Positions 47,752 through 56,422 of a DNA stretch of 64,000 bases are shown here, piece by piece (position 1 is the first letter of the stretch; every line of letters starts with the position of its first letter). The notes beneath the pieces were generated by a model. That model was not told the DNA's origin and searched no databases. It saw only the letters and a list, made by a program, of their open reading frames with translations. The position numbers and the translations under genes were made by a program. The stretch is from Arsukibacterium sp. UBA5043 (GTDB lineage: Bacteria; Pseudomonadota; Gammaproteobacteria; Enterobacterales; Alteromonadaceae), in NCBI GenBank assembly GCA_002415085.1, contig DIBV01000017.1, positions 361,818 to 425,817 on the forward strand, in the 5' to 3' direction.

Positions 47752-48783
47752 TTACAGGAAGTCATCACCGCCACCACCGCCGAGCATAATTTCACCAGCA
47801 TCGGATAACCGACGCGCTGTTGACAGTATTTCTTTCTGAGCGGTTTCCACTTCACTCACCCGCACCGGTCCCATCGCTTCTAAATCGTCCTGCAATAATT
47901 CAGCCGCACGTTTTGACATGTTTTTCAGAATTTTCTCTTTCAGATTCTCGTCGGTGCCTTTTAATGCTTTCATCAACACGTCTTGCTGGATCTCCCGCAG
48001 CAGCACCTGAATACCACGATCATCAACATCCACCAGATTTTCAAACACAAACATCAGATCCTGAATTTGCTGCGCCATCTCTTCGTCGTGTTCGCGGATA
48101 GAATCCATCAGCTGGCCTTCCATATTGGTATCCAGGTAGTTGAGGATATCTGCTGCGGCTTTTAAGCCGCCCATTTTCGCTGACTGAGTGCCTGCCTGAC
48201 CGGCAAATTGTTTTTCCATAATTTCGTTTAATTCCTGTAATGCTGCAGGTTGCACCTCTTCCAGATTAGCGATGCGCATGGTTAAATCCAGCCGCACTTT
48301 TTCTGAGAACTGCGATAAAATTTCTGCCGATTGTTCAGGCTCCAGATAAGAAAGCACGATAGTCTGGATTTGCGGGTGCTCGTTGCGAATAATATTAGCA
48401 ACCTGCTTGGAGTCCATCCATTTCAGGGAATCCAGACCCTTGGCACCGCCACCTAATACAATTTGATCAATCAGGTTAGCAGCCTTCTCTTCGCCCAGCG
48501 CCGCCGTCAGAGCTCGTTTAATAAACTCTTCACTCTGGAAGCCGATAGTGCTGAAATTCTGGATCTGGTCAATAAACAGCCGATGCACGGCCGAGATCTT
48601 AGCCTGATTTAAATCGGTCATCTGGGCCATCGCCAGACCCACCTTTTGCACTTGCTTTGGCTCCAGGTGTTTTAAAATCTGAGCCGCATCTTCTTCTGAC
48701 AAGCTAAGTAGCAGAATGGCTGCTTTTTCAACGCCATCAAGCTTACCAACATCAAAGCTCGGTTTTTCTTCAATATTATTCAT
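47752..48783 (-). CDS. fliG: Flagellar motor switch protein FliG
   Basis: 343 aa. KAAILLLSLSEEDAAQILKHLEPKQVQ at the N-terminus (FliF binding), the EHPQ motif in NIIRNEHPQIQTIVLSYL, and the charged torque helix region (DDRGIQVLLREIQQDVLMKALKG) at the C-terminus. Overlaps fliF by 8 bases. Confidence 0.97.
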   Translation of the reverse strand: MNNIEEKPSFDVGKLDGVEKAAILLLSLSEEDAAQILKHLEPKQVQKVGLAMAQMTDLNQAKISAVHRLFIDQIQNFSTIGFQSEEFIKRALTAALGEEKAANLIDQIVLGGGAKGLDSLKWMDSKQVANIIRNEHPQIQTIVLSYLEPEQSAEILSQFSEKVRLDLTMRIANLEEVQPAALQELNEIMEKQFAGQAGTQSAKMGGLKAAADILNYLDTNMEGQLMDSIREHDEEMAQQIQDLMFVFENLVDVDDRGIQVLLREIQQDVLMKALKGTDENLKEKILKNMSKRAAELLQDDLEAMGPVRVSEVETAQKEILSTARRLSDAGEIMLGGGGGDDFL

Positions 48784-50488
48784 CTTCAGCCAACCAGTTT
48801 TTCACTACCAGAGAGGATAACTCAGGTTCATTGGCAACCAGCGCCCGAACCGCCCGCAGTAAATCTTCATCGCCATGTAAATCTGGCAGCATTAAGGTAC
48901 CATCCGGCGCAAAGCCCACGGCATTTTCATCGAACGTTGAATTTAGCATATCGATGGTATCATCACCCAGATCTAAACCACTGCTCATCGCTTTATCATC
49001 ATAAGCATCTTCGGTTTGCTCAGGGTAAATCAGTTTCTTCAGCATGGGCCGGACGATACCTAACATCAAGGCAATAATGATAATACCGCCAATCATCAGA
49101 CGCAGGATCCGTAAAAACCATTCTTCCTGATAAATAGCCAGTTTCGGCTCTTCTAACAATGCTTCGCGCACAAAGGGAACAGAAATAACTTCTATTGTAT
49201 CGCCCCGCTGCACATCAAAACCGACACCGCCTTGCAATAAACGGCGAATATTAGCCAGCGACTCCTGAGAGCGCGGCTGCGGTTGGCTCACGCCCTCCGC
49301 ATTGGGTTCGCCCGGTTCATAATCTACTGCCACCGATACGGACAGGCGACGAATAACCCCGCTTTGCTGTGAGGTATGACTGATCGTTGTGTCTAACTCA
49401 TAATTTCGGGTAGCTTCTTTATGGTTGCGTCCCGGGATAACCGCTCTGGCATTGTCACCTGTTGCCTCCTCCGGAATAGAGGAATTTAAGGGAGGCTGAT
49501 TTGATAAGGCTCCCGGAATTCCGCCGTTACCGCCGCCAACACTGCTTTCTTCAATGGTCATTTCGCTGCGAATAGCGGGTAAATCAGGATTAAAACGTTT
49601 CTGAGTTTGTTCTACGGCGGTAAAATCCAGCATCAGATCCACCTGGGCGGTGTAGTTACCATAGCCCAGTACGGGCAACAAAATTGAGTCGACCTTCTGC
49701 CGATACTCATCTTCCCGGGCGCGTTGTAATTCATGCTCACGGCGCGAACGCGCGGCGCTCCCATCCTGAGAGCCACTATTGAGTAAGCGGCCGCTTTGAT
49801 CACTTACCGTCACTTTACTTGGTTCCATGCCCTGCACCGCAGAGGCAACCAAATCAACAATGGCGTCAACTTCACTGTCACGAATAACGGTACCACCACG
49901 GGCGGTTACCAGCACGGTGGCAGAAGGCGATGCAGCCTGACGGGCAAACACGTTTTCTTTAGGGATGGCCAACAATACCCGGGCTCTTGCCACGCTTTGC
50001 AGCTCTTCAATGGTGCGCGCCAGTTGCTGTTCGCGGCTATGTTTCAGCCGCTCCATCTCCAGGCGCTGACTGACCCCGAAACCACTGTCCTGTAATAAAA
50101 ATTCGGTACCGGCAGAAGGCTCCTGAGTTAAACCGGCCCGCGATAAACCAAGCTTTACGGCCTGATAACGATCTTCCGGTACATAAATAATGTTGCCTTC
50201 CAGCTCGTATTCAACTTGCTGGGCATCTAAATGATCAAGGGTTTGGATTAATTCCTGGGTAGCATAGGTACCCAGCGGACGCATTTCGGCCTGACGGGCC
50301 CAAAAAAATATTAACACCGCAATGACCAGACAGATCACCAGGGCAATCATCAGGGTAACCTGGCGCATAATATCGACACCGCCAATGGCCCCCAGAAAGC
50401 CGGACTTCTGCTCTTGTGATTCAGAGTTATTGGAGCTGTTGTAGTCGTTAGGGCTGATTGCCAGCTCTGTTGATTGATTATCTGCCAC
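48776..50488 (-). CDS. fliF: Flagellar MS-ring protein FliF
   Basis: 570 aa. Transmembrane segments near 35-65 and 455-480 enclose the YscJ/FliF ring-building domain (RAGLTQEPSAGTEFLLQDSGFGVSQRLEMERLKHSREQQLARTIE). The C-terminus has the acidic FliG-binding tail. Second gene of the fliE operon. Confidence 0.97.
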   Translation of the reverse strand: MADNQSTELAISPNDYNSSNNSESQEQKSGFLGAIGGVDIMRQVTLMIALVICLVIAVLIFFWARQAEMRPLGTYATQELIQTLDHLDAQQVEYELEGNIIYVPEDRYQAVKLGLSRAGLTQEPSAGTEFLLQDSGFGVSQRLEMERLKHSREQQLARTIEELQSVARARVLLAIPKENVFARQAASPSATVLVTARGGTVIRDSEVDAIVDLVASAVQGMEPSKVTVSDQSGRLLNSGSQDGSAARSRREHELQRAREDEYRQKVDSILLPVLGYGNYTAQVDLMLDFTAVEQTQKRFNPDLPAIRSEMTIEESSVGGGNGGIPGALSNQPPLNSSIPEEATGDNARAVIPGRNHKEATRNYELDTTISHTSQQSGVIRRLSVSVAVDYEPGEPNAEGVSQPQPRSQESLANIRRLLQGGVGFDVQRGDTIEVISVPFVREALLEEPKLAIYQEEWFLRILRLMIGGIIIIALMLGIVRPMLKKLIYPEQTEDAYDDKAMSSGLDLGDDTIDMLNSTFDENAVGFAPDGTLMLPDLHGDEDLLRAVRALVANEPELSSLVVKNWLAEDE

Positions 50489-50498
50489 GTGCTACCCC

Positions 50499-50837
50499 TT
50501 AAACCGGCATTGACATAATGTCTTTGTACGCTTCAACCATTTTGTTGCGTACCTGAACCGTTGCTTCAAACGCCAGTGACGATTTTTGTGCGGCGATCAT
50601 TGCCTGCACCAGCGATACATTCGGATCGCCCATTTCAACCCGGGTTCTTAACTCACCTGCCTCTACCTGAGTGGTATTAACGGTTTTTAAAGCATCTTTA
50701 AACAGGGTACTGAATTCAGACTGGCTGGGGTTCACTTCGGCCAGTTGATTAACAGGCTTCATCTCGGCCGACAGACTGCGGGCCTGACTGGCCATTGATT
50801 GCATTTGGGCGTATAACGCCTGACCTTTAATATCCAT
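50499..50837 (-). CDS. fliE: Flagellar hook-basal body protein FliE
   Basis: 112 aa. The C-terminal part DPNVSLVQAMIAAQKSSLAFEATVQVRNKMVEAYKDIMSMPV is the FliE family block. Links the MS ring to the rod. First gene of the long fliE-flhB operon, about 95 bases downstream of the predicted sigma-54 start. Confidence 0.96.
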   Translation of the reverse strand: MDIKGQALYAQMQSMASQARSLSAEMKPVNQLAEVNPSQSEFSTLFKDALKTVNTTQVEAGELRTRVEMGDPNVSLVQAMIAAQKSSLAFEATVQVRNKMVEAYKDIMSMPV

Positions 50838-50944
50838 AACTGTACCCTGTTAAATAAAGCTTTATTTTCGAAAGCTGGCTATCTGAAGCCTGGCTGCGAG
50901 CACCGTGTCAATAAATTGCCAGCGGCTGGCTGCAAGCTTAACTA

Positions 50945-50960
50945 AGCAGGAGTTATGCCA
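50945..50960 (-). promoter_or_regulatory. Sigma-54 promoter for fliE operon
   Basis: The minus strand reads TGGCATAACTCCTGCT: GG and GC 10 bases apart, full TGGCAT at -24 and TGCT at -12. It lies between the flrC terminator hairpin and fliE. In polar systems this promoter is activated by FlrC/FleR or FlrA/FleQ. Confidence 0.7.
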
Positions 50961-50984
50961 TATTTAAATCAATGATTTTAATAA

Positions 50985-51008
50985 GAAAAAAGCCGACAAG
51001 GCGGCTTT
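50985..51008 (-). terminator. Intrinsic terminator after flrC
   Basis: In the minus direction AAAGCCG (51008-51002) pairs with CGGCTTT (50995-50989) over a 6-base loop, and a T-run follows. It starts 21 bases after the flrC stop and isolates flrBC from the fliE operon. Confidence 0.8.
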
Positions 51009-51028
51009 AAGTAATCTGAGATTGTTTT

Positions 51029-52426
51029 TTAGGCCGGCAATTCAATACCCGACTCCCGCATTCGGGCCAGTTTATAACGCAAGGTCCGATCGCTGATCCC
51101 AAGTTTCTCGGCTACCGCTTTGCGCTTATAAGCACAGGCTTTGAGGGTTGCCAGAATGATTCTGTGCTCCTGCTCGTGCAATTCCGTTTTAAAATCATCG
51201 GGTACTGTTGTTTCATCAGCGCCAGCTGCTACTTCTGTTTCCACGGTGGGCTCAGGCGTGCTTGTCGCCATGGCAGGGAGCGCGGTTGTAGCGTTACTGT
51301 CGCCGGACAATAAAATATCTGCGGCCGTTATTTGTTCACCCTGACACAAAATAAGTGCCCGTTGAATAACATTGTCCAGCTCACGCACATTGCCGGGCCA
51401 GTTGTGCTGGATAAGTAACTCCGTGGCAGCGGCACTTAGTCCCAATACGGCACGTCCCTGTTGCTGGCAGTATTTGCTGATCAGGTGCTTAGCCAGCGGC
51501 GCAATATCCTCACGCCGCGCTGCCAGAGCCGGCCAGGTTAACGGAAACACATTTAACCTGAAAAAAAGATCCTGACGGAAGCTGCCATCTGCCACGGCTT
51601 GCTGTAAGTCGCGGTTACTGGTGGCCAGCACCCGTACATCAAGTTTAATCGTTTTACGGCTGCCAAGCCGCTCTACTTCCCGCTCTTGTAATACCCTTAG
51701 TAACTTGGCTTGCAGGTTTAAATCCATTTCCGTTATTTCATCCAGCAATAAGGTACCATGCTGGGCTTGTTCAAACTTGCCGGGGCAACCGGCAATAGCG
51801 CCGGTAAAGGCGCCTTTTTCATAACCAAATAAGGTCGATTCCAGCATGTTTTCCGGAATAGCAGCACAGTTAATTGCAACAAAGGGCCCTTTGGCACGCG
51901 GCGATTGCTGATGAATATACCTGGCCAGTACTTCCTTGCCTGAACCACTGGGTCCGGCAATCATCACACTGGCTTCAGACCGTGCCACCCTGGCGGTTAG
52001 CTCCAGTAAAGCAATACTGGCAGGTGCGGCCACCACCGGTGCGGCATAGTCAGCCTGCTCTGCCAACACGTAACGACTTACCGTGCTTAAAAGTACCTGC
52101 GGCGCAAAGGGTTTAGCCAGATAATCAACCGCCCCCAGCCGGATGGCTTCTACTGCATCCTGCACGTTGGCATAGGCTGTCATCATCAGTACCGGCAGCT
52201 GCGGATAATGCTGGCGTAAGGTTTTTAACAAGGTTAATCCTGACACCTGGCCCATTTGTACGTCACTGATCACCAATTGCACCTGCTGTTTTTTCAGCAG
52301 CAATAAGGCACTTTCCGCACTATCTGCACTAAATACCTGATAACTGGCCAGGCTCAGCGTGTCGCACAGGGCCTCACGCAAGCCCGCATCATCCTCGACA
52401 ATCAGTATTGGCGTCGCTGTAGTCAT
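51029..52426 (-). CDS. flrC: Sigma-54 response regulator FlrC (FleR)
   Basis: 465 aa. Receiver domain with Asp55 (LVISDVQMG); AAA+ domain with Walker A GPSGSGKEVLARY and the sigma-54 contact loop [11 protein letters not shown]; Fis-type helix-turn-helix at the end (RKAVAEKLGISDRTLRYKLARM). Activates middle flagellar genes after phosphorylation by FlrB. Overlaps flrB by 4 bases. Confidence 0.94.
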   Translation of the reverse strand: MTTATPILIVEDDAGLREALCDTLSLASYQVFSADSAESALLLLKKQQVQLVISDVQMGQVSGLTLLKTLRQHYPQLPVLMMTAYANVQDAVEAIRLGAVDYLAKPFAPQVLLSTVSRYVLAEQADYAAPVVAAPASIALLELTARVARSEASVMIAGPSGSGKEVLARYIHQQSPRAKGPFVAINCAAIPENMLESTLFGYEKGAFTGAIAGCPGKFEQAQHGTLLLDEITEMDLNLQAKLLRVLQEREVERLGSRKTIKLDVRVLATSNRDLQQAVADGSFRQDLFFRLNVFPLTWPALAARREDIAPLAKHLISKYCQQQGRAVLGLSAAATELLIQHNWPGNVRELDNVIQRALILCQGEQITAADILLSGDSNATTALPAMATSTPEPTVETEVAAGADETTVPDDFKTELHEQEHRIILATLKACAYKRKAVAEKLGISDRTLRYKLARMRESGIELPA

Positions 52427-53577
52427 TGATTACCTCTGCTATGGGGTGGAACCTGTTGTGATGTTGTGTCAGAAAAATGAATGGGCAATTCAATGATAAA
52501 ACACGCACCGCAATCGGGTCGTTGCTCGTAGCGTACATCGCCCTGATGACTGTTCACTACTGCCTGCACAACTGCCAGGCCTAAACCACTGCCATGTTGG
52601 CGCCGGCTGAAAAAGGGCTCGAAAATATGGGGTTGTAGATCAGCGGCAATGCCTGGGCCATTGTCATTAATGATAAATTGCAAGCCGTTGCCTTGTGTTT
52701 TCGCCGAGATGTGAATATGCGCCCCCTCGTTGATGGCCTGCACGCTATTCTGGATAAGATTGTTAAATGCCCCCGTCAGACTGCTCAGGTTGCCAAGCAG
52801 ATAGGTATCCTGCGCACGGGTGCTAATGGTTAGCTGCGCATTATGCTGCTGCAGCATGACTTCAGAGGCCGTATTAACTTCACTTAATAAGCGCTGCAGG
52901 GTAAAGGGTTGCACAGCCTGAGCCGTGCCGGAGCGGGCAAATAGCAGCATATCATTGACCTGCTGCTCTAAATCATGCAGCCGGGCTAACAGCTTTTGCT
53001 GAAATTGCTGCGCTGCTGCCGGGTTAAGCTTACTGCTCCCCAGATTTTCGGCATACAGCATGGCAGAAGATAATGGAGTGCGAATTTGATGCGCCAGGGT
53101 TGCCATCATTTTCCCCAGGGTAGACAGCCGTTGTAAATGAGCCAAACGGCTTTGTAGCTGGCGGGTCTGGGTCAGATCAGTCAACACAATAAGCTGGCCA
53201 GGTTCAGGGCTCAATGGGCTGATTTCCAGCTTAATCCGCCGGCCATCCTTTAATGACACTTCCAGGCCATCATCGCGGCGGGGCGCGAAACAACGATTTA
53301 TTACCTCCAGCCACTTCTGACCAAGTAAAGGTTGCCCGAGCATGGTGGTTGCGACCGGATTAGCTTCAGACACTATGCCTCTGGCGCTAAGCAATATTAC
53401 CCCGGATGGCAACACATTCAGAATATGCTGCAGCCGGTTATCCGCGGCACCAGAATCTGCCAATGCCTGGCTGACAAGATGGCTTATCTCTTGCGGACCA
53501 CGCAAAGGTGAGCGCAGCAGATGACGGCTATCAGGTTGCAAAGAGCAGGTTGAAGTAACGAGGCTGGCATCTGGCAT
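52423..53577 (-). CDS. flrB: Flagellar sensor histidine kinase FlrB (FleS)
   Basis: 384 aa from ATG 53577 with AAGG upstream. A TTG at 53598 is also open but would lie almost at the predicted transcription start. No membrane segments. PAS-like region (ILNVLPSGVILLSARGIVSEANPVA), H-box ATLAHQIRTPLSSAMLYAENL, N-box NNLIQNSVQAI and G-boxes DNGPGIA and GSGLGLAVV. Phosphorylates FlrC. Confidence 0.93.
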   Translation of the reverse strand: MPDASLVTSTCSLQPDSRHLLRSPLRGPQEISHLVSQALADSGAADNRLQHILNVLPSGVILLSARGIVSEANPVATTMLGQPLLGQKWLEVINRCFAPRRDDGLEVSLKDGRRIKLEISPLSPEPGQLIVLTDLTQTRQLQSRLAHLQRLSTLGKMMATLAHQIRTPLSSAMLYAENLGSSKLNPAAAQQFQQKLLARLHDLEQQVNDMLLFARSGTAQAVQPFTLQRLLSEVNTASEVMLQQHNAQLTISTRAQDTYLLGNLSSLTGAFNNLIQNSVQAINEGAHIHISAKTQGNGLQFIINDNGPGIAADLQPHIFEPFFSRRQHGSGLGLAVVQAVVNSHQGDVRYEQRPDCGACFIIELPIHFSDTTSQQVPPHSRGNQ

Positions 53578-53611
53578 AATACAACTGACCTTATTCAAAT
53601 AATAAAGTCGA

Positions 53612-53627
53612 TGCAGAGATTATGCCA
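53612..53627 (-). promoter_or_regulatory. Sigma-54 promoter for flrBC
   Basis: The minus strand reads TGGCATAATCTCTGCA, with GG and GC 10 bases apart. It sits about 35 bases before the flrB ATG, in the gap between flrA and flrB. FlrA-dependent transcription of flrBC is the known scheme in Vibrio. Confidence 0.75.
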
Positions 53628-53693
53628 AACTTAAGCCTATGATTTAACTATTAAATACTAAAAGATCGCCGTCAAATGCTTGACAAAAAGCGA

Positions 53694-55196
53694 CTATTCG
53701 TCACGGCCAAGGTTATATTTCCGCATTTTTTCAACCAGAGTGGTGCGACGCAATCCCAGTACTTCAGCAGCCCGCGCCACCACATAATCATGGTGCTGCA
53801 AGGCATTGGAGATCAGCTGCACTTCCAGCTCGGCCAGATATTCTTTTAAATCGAAACCGTCTGCCGCCATATCACTAAGCTGCGGCAAGCTCAGGGCACT
53901 GCCGCCATTGCTGTTGTTATTGATATTGTTACTTTGCGGTGTGCTGGCAGCGTCATCACTGCTGATCTCATCGCTCTCGTCAGCAGTGGCGGCAAACAAA
54001 TCATTAAGCATATCCCGTTCCAGCAAAGCTTCCGGATACTCGGGTTGGTAACTTTCCACATCCAGATAACAGTATTTCTGGGGTAATTCAGCAATATCGA
54101 CAACCTGATCCGGATACATGATTAACATGCGTTCCAGTAAATTAGCCAGCTCGCGCACATTTCCAGGCCAGCTGTGCAATTTTAAGCTCTGCAGCGCCCG
54201 CTCAGTAAAGCGGATCCGCCCCTTATGCCCGGCAGCCTGCCGGTTTAGCAGTTCCTGGATCAGTATGGGTAAATCCTCACTGCGCTCACTAAGCGCCGGC
54301 GTTTCAATTGGAAATACATTAAGGCGGTAAAATAAATCTTCTCTGAAATGGCCTTCGGTGATCATATTTTCTAAATCACGGTGGGTAGCAGCAATAATCC
54401 GGACATCCGCTTTAATAGTCTGGCTGCCCCCTACCCGCTCAAAAATACGCTCCTGTAGTACCCGAAGCAGCTTTACCTGCATCGGTTGTGGCATATCGCC
54501 AATTTCATCCAGAAATAAGGTACCGCCCTGAGCAAGTTCAAACCGGCCTTTGCGGGTAGAAATGGCACCGGTAAAGGCGCCTTTTTCATGGCCAAATAAC
54601 TCGCTTTCTAACAACTCTGCCGGAATGGCCCCGCAGTTAATGGGTACAAAAGGCCCGGCAGCGCGGTTTGATAGTAAGTGAATATTGCGGGCAACCACTT
54701 CCTTGCCGGTACCTGACTGGCCCAGCACCAGCACGTTGGCATCGGTTTTAGCCACTTGTTGAATTAAAAAGCGGACTTTTTGCATCGGCTCGGTCTGGCC
54801 CACCATGCCATCAAATTTAAGCGTGGTTTCGGTTTGACGCTGACCGGGTAACAAACGATGATATTGCTGGCAATCGCGCAGTAACTGGGTAAGGGTATTG
54901 TATGAAAACGGCTCAGTAAGCAGGCCGACGGCGTTGGGATACTGCAGCAACGCTGTTAAGGGCTCGCCTATCAGTAAAAACGCACAACTGGGAAACCGTA
55001 ACAGCAAATCCGCATGCTCAGCGTCACCCAGAGCACCAAGTAATACCACAGCGGGAGACGCGGCATTAAATTGTTGCAGCAGCTCCTGATGATTAAATAC
55101 CTGATAAGATTCATTAATAAAACTTAGCACTGTCGCCAGGCGTTCGGCGCGACGCAGTTGTGAATCAACAATATAAAGAGGTGGATTAGCTGCCAT
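53694..55196 (-). CDS. flrA: Flagellar master regulator FlrA (FleQ)
   Basis: 500 aa. FleQ-type N-terminal domain without a clear phospho-acceptor Asp, AAA+ domain with Walker [15 protein letters not shown] and [12 protein letters not shown], and a Fis-type C-terminus ([27 protein letters not shown]). A Ser/Asn-rich linker (about 415-445) separates the last two. Sigma-54 activator at the top of the hierarchy. In related bacteria it binds c-di-GMP and is inhibited by FlhG. Confidence 0.94.
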   Translation of the reverse strand: MAANPPLYIVDSQLRRAERLATVLSFINESYQVFNHQELLQQFNAASPAVVLLGALGDAEHADLLLRFPSCAFLLIGEPLTALLQYPNAVGLLTEPFSYNTLTQLLRDCQQYHRLLPGQRQTETTLKFDGMVGQTEPMQKVRFLIQQVAKTDANVLVLGQSGTGKEVVARNIHLLSNRAAGPFVPINCGAIPAELLESELFGHEKGAFTGAISTRKGRFELAQGGTLFLDEIGDMPQPMQVKLLRVLQERIFERVGGSQTIKADVRIIAATHRDLENMITEGHFREDLFYRLNVFPIETPALSERSEDLPILIQELLNRQAAGHKGRIRFTERALQSLKLHSWPGNVRELANLLERMLIMYPDQVVDIAELPQKYCYLDVESYQPEYPEALLERDMLNDLFAATADESDEISSDDAASTPQSNNINNNSNGGSALSLPQLSDMAADGFDLKEYLAELEVQLISNALQHHDYVVARAAEVLGLRRTTLVEKMRKYNLGRDE

Positions 55197-55258
55197 TATG
55201 CCGCATTATTGTTATTGCTTTAACTTCATTGTACTGCGCTGACCTGAGCTTGCAACCA

Positions 55259-55300
55259 CAAACGCTATTTTATTGACGGTTGTCAAAAAAATAGCGTTTG
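55259..55300. repeat. Two-part palindrome between the flagellin-like gene and flrA
   Basis: CAAACGCTATTTT (55259-55271) pairs with AAAATAGCGTTTG (55288-55300): a perfect 13-bp stem. Inside it TTGAC and GTCAA form a further 5-bp stem with a 4-base loop, after one A/A mismatch. It is about 60 bases from the flrA start and 55 bases past the flagellin-like stop. On the minus strand no U-run follows, so it is either an unusual terminator or an operator for flrA. Confidence 0.6.
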
Positions 55301-55353
55301 GCTTTTATTAAAAGAAATGTCAAAAGGAAAGACCAAGCTCAACGATGCCGTTA

Positions 55354-56145
55354 TCAGCCAAGCAACGTTAGCGCCTGCTGCTGTTGCATGCGGGCCTGCA
55401 TCGTCACGCTGGTCGAGCTTTGGCTAAGCATATCCGCTGCGGTTTTTTCGCTGATGGCTTTCGCATAATCCAGATCTTCAATCCGGCTTCTGGCCTGTGC
55501 CTGGTTAATCTGCTGGTTATTCAGGTTGCGGGCCTGAGCAGCGAAACTATTAATACTGGCACCCGCCTCTGCCTGCAAGCTATTAACAAACGCTGTGGCC
55601 TCAGTCAGGCTGGTATTAGCTGCAGCAGCCCCAGCCTGAGTGCTTAAATCAATAGTAAACACATCTTGCGCCGCCAGCGCCGCACCAAGGTCCTCAACCT
55701 TTAAATTAAGATTGCTCTGACCGCTATTAAAGGCAATATTATTATCATTGAACAACGCCACGCCACCAAAACTGGCAGTTTGCAGGGTGTTTTGCACATT
55801 ATCGAGGAGACCTTGCGCCTGCTGCTGCAATGCCTGGCGATCAGCGTCGGTGTAAATACCGTTTCCTGCTGCTACTGCCAATGTGCCTACTTCAGATAAA
55901 TCATTATTAATGTTTTGCAGGCTTTGCTCATAAACTTGTGCCAGACCAATACCGTTATATAAATTACGTTGTCCCTGGGACGCTTCGTTCACCGTGCTGG
56001 TTAACCGATTAGCAATTTGCAAACCGGCTGCGTCATCTGCCGCAGTGTTAATTCGCCGTGCCGTTGCCGACTTCTTAAGCAAACTTTCTTGTTGCTGCTG
56101 CACTTGATTTAGACTGTTTAAACCTGTTGCATTATTCAGTTTCAT
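55354..56145 (-). CDS. Atypical short flagellin
   Basis: 263 aa. The D0/D1 N-terminal helix pattern is recognisable (SATARRINTAADDAAGLQIANRLTSTVNEASQGQRNLYNGIGLAQVYEQSLQNI) and the C-terminal helix (SRIEDLDYAKAISEKTAADMLSQSSTSVTMQARMQQQQALTLLG) is flagellin-like. The usual conserved start (MAxxVNTNxxSLxAQ) and the SSG motif are replaced (MKLNNATGLNSLNQ, KSATARRINT). The central domain is very short. It may be a minor or specialised filament protein. No sigma-28 or sigma-54 site was recognised upstream. Confidence 0.8.
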   Translation of the reverse strand: MKLNNATGLNSLNQVQQQQESLLKKSATARRINTAADDAAGLQIANRLTSTVNEASQGQRNLYNGIGLAQVYEQSLQNINNDLSEVGTLAVAAGNGIYTDADRQALQQQAQGLLDNVQNTLQTASFGGVALFNDNNIAFNSGQSNLNLKVEDLGAALAAQDVFTIDLSTQAGAAAANTSLTEATAFVNSLQAEAGASINSFAAQARNLNNQQINQAQARSRIEDLDYAKAISEKTAADMLSQSSTSVTMQARMQQQQALTLLG

Positions 56146-56422
56146 AGCAGTACCACTTTTGCCAAGGACTTGGCTATAGTTTAGTCTATTAGACGGTTAA
56201 CTACGAACTGCATTGTCAAATAACATGCGATGTCAGACTAATATAAAATCACCATTAAATATTTTCAGGCATACTTTATGCTGTAAGTTGTGCTAATAAT
56301 GAATAACATGAAACCAATCACTAATGCGCTGCAATTAATAATGAAAAAAACCGGAAGTTACCTGTTCAGGTCTCAATAATATTTAGGGATTGTTGCATCT
56401 AGCGTTATCAGGAAGTACATGA
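56146..56422. other. Divergent intergenic region between the flagellin-like gene and pseC
   Basis: 277 bases, AT-rich, between divergent genes. On the plus strand AGGCATACTTTATGCT at 56267-56282 keeps GG-10-GC spacing and could be a weak sigma-54 site for pseC, but it is also the small palindrome GCATA-CTT-TATGC. TTGACA occurs at about 56218 on the minus strand without a well-placed -10. A good ribosome site (CAGGAAG) precedes pseC. Nothing else is clear. Confidence 0.35.

Noticed and set aside
50906-50921. TGGCAATTTATTGACA (minus strand) as the fliE sigma-54 promoter
   Set aside because: The -12 element has AC instead of GC. The site at 50945-50960 has correct GG-10-GC spacing and a better position after the terminator.
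56146-56230. Sigma-54 or sigma-28 promoter for the flagellin-like gene
   Set aside because: No GG-10-GC motif and no TAAA/GCCGATAA pattern could be found. TTGACA at about 56218 lacks a -10 at normal spacing.
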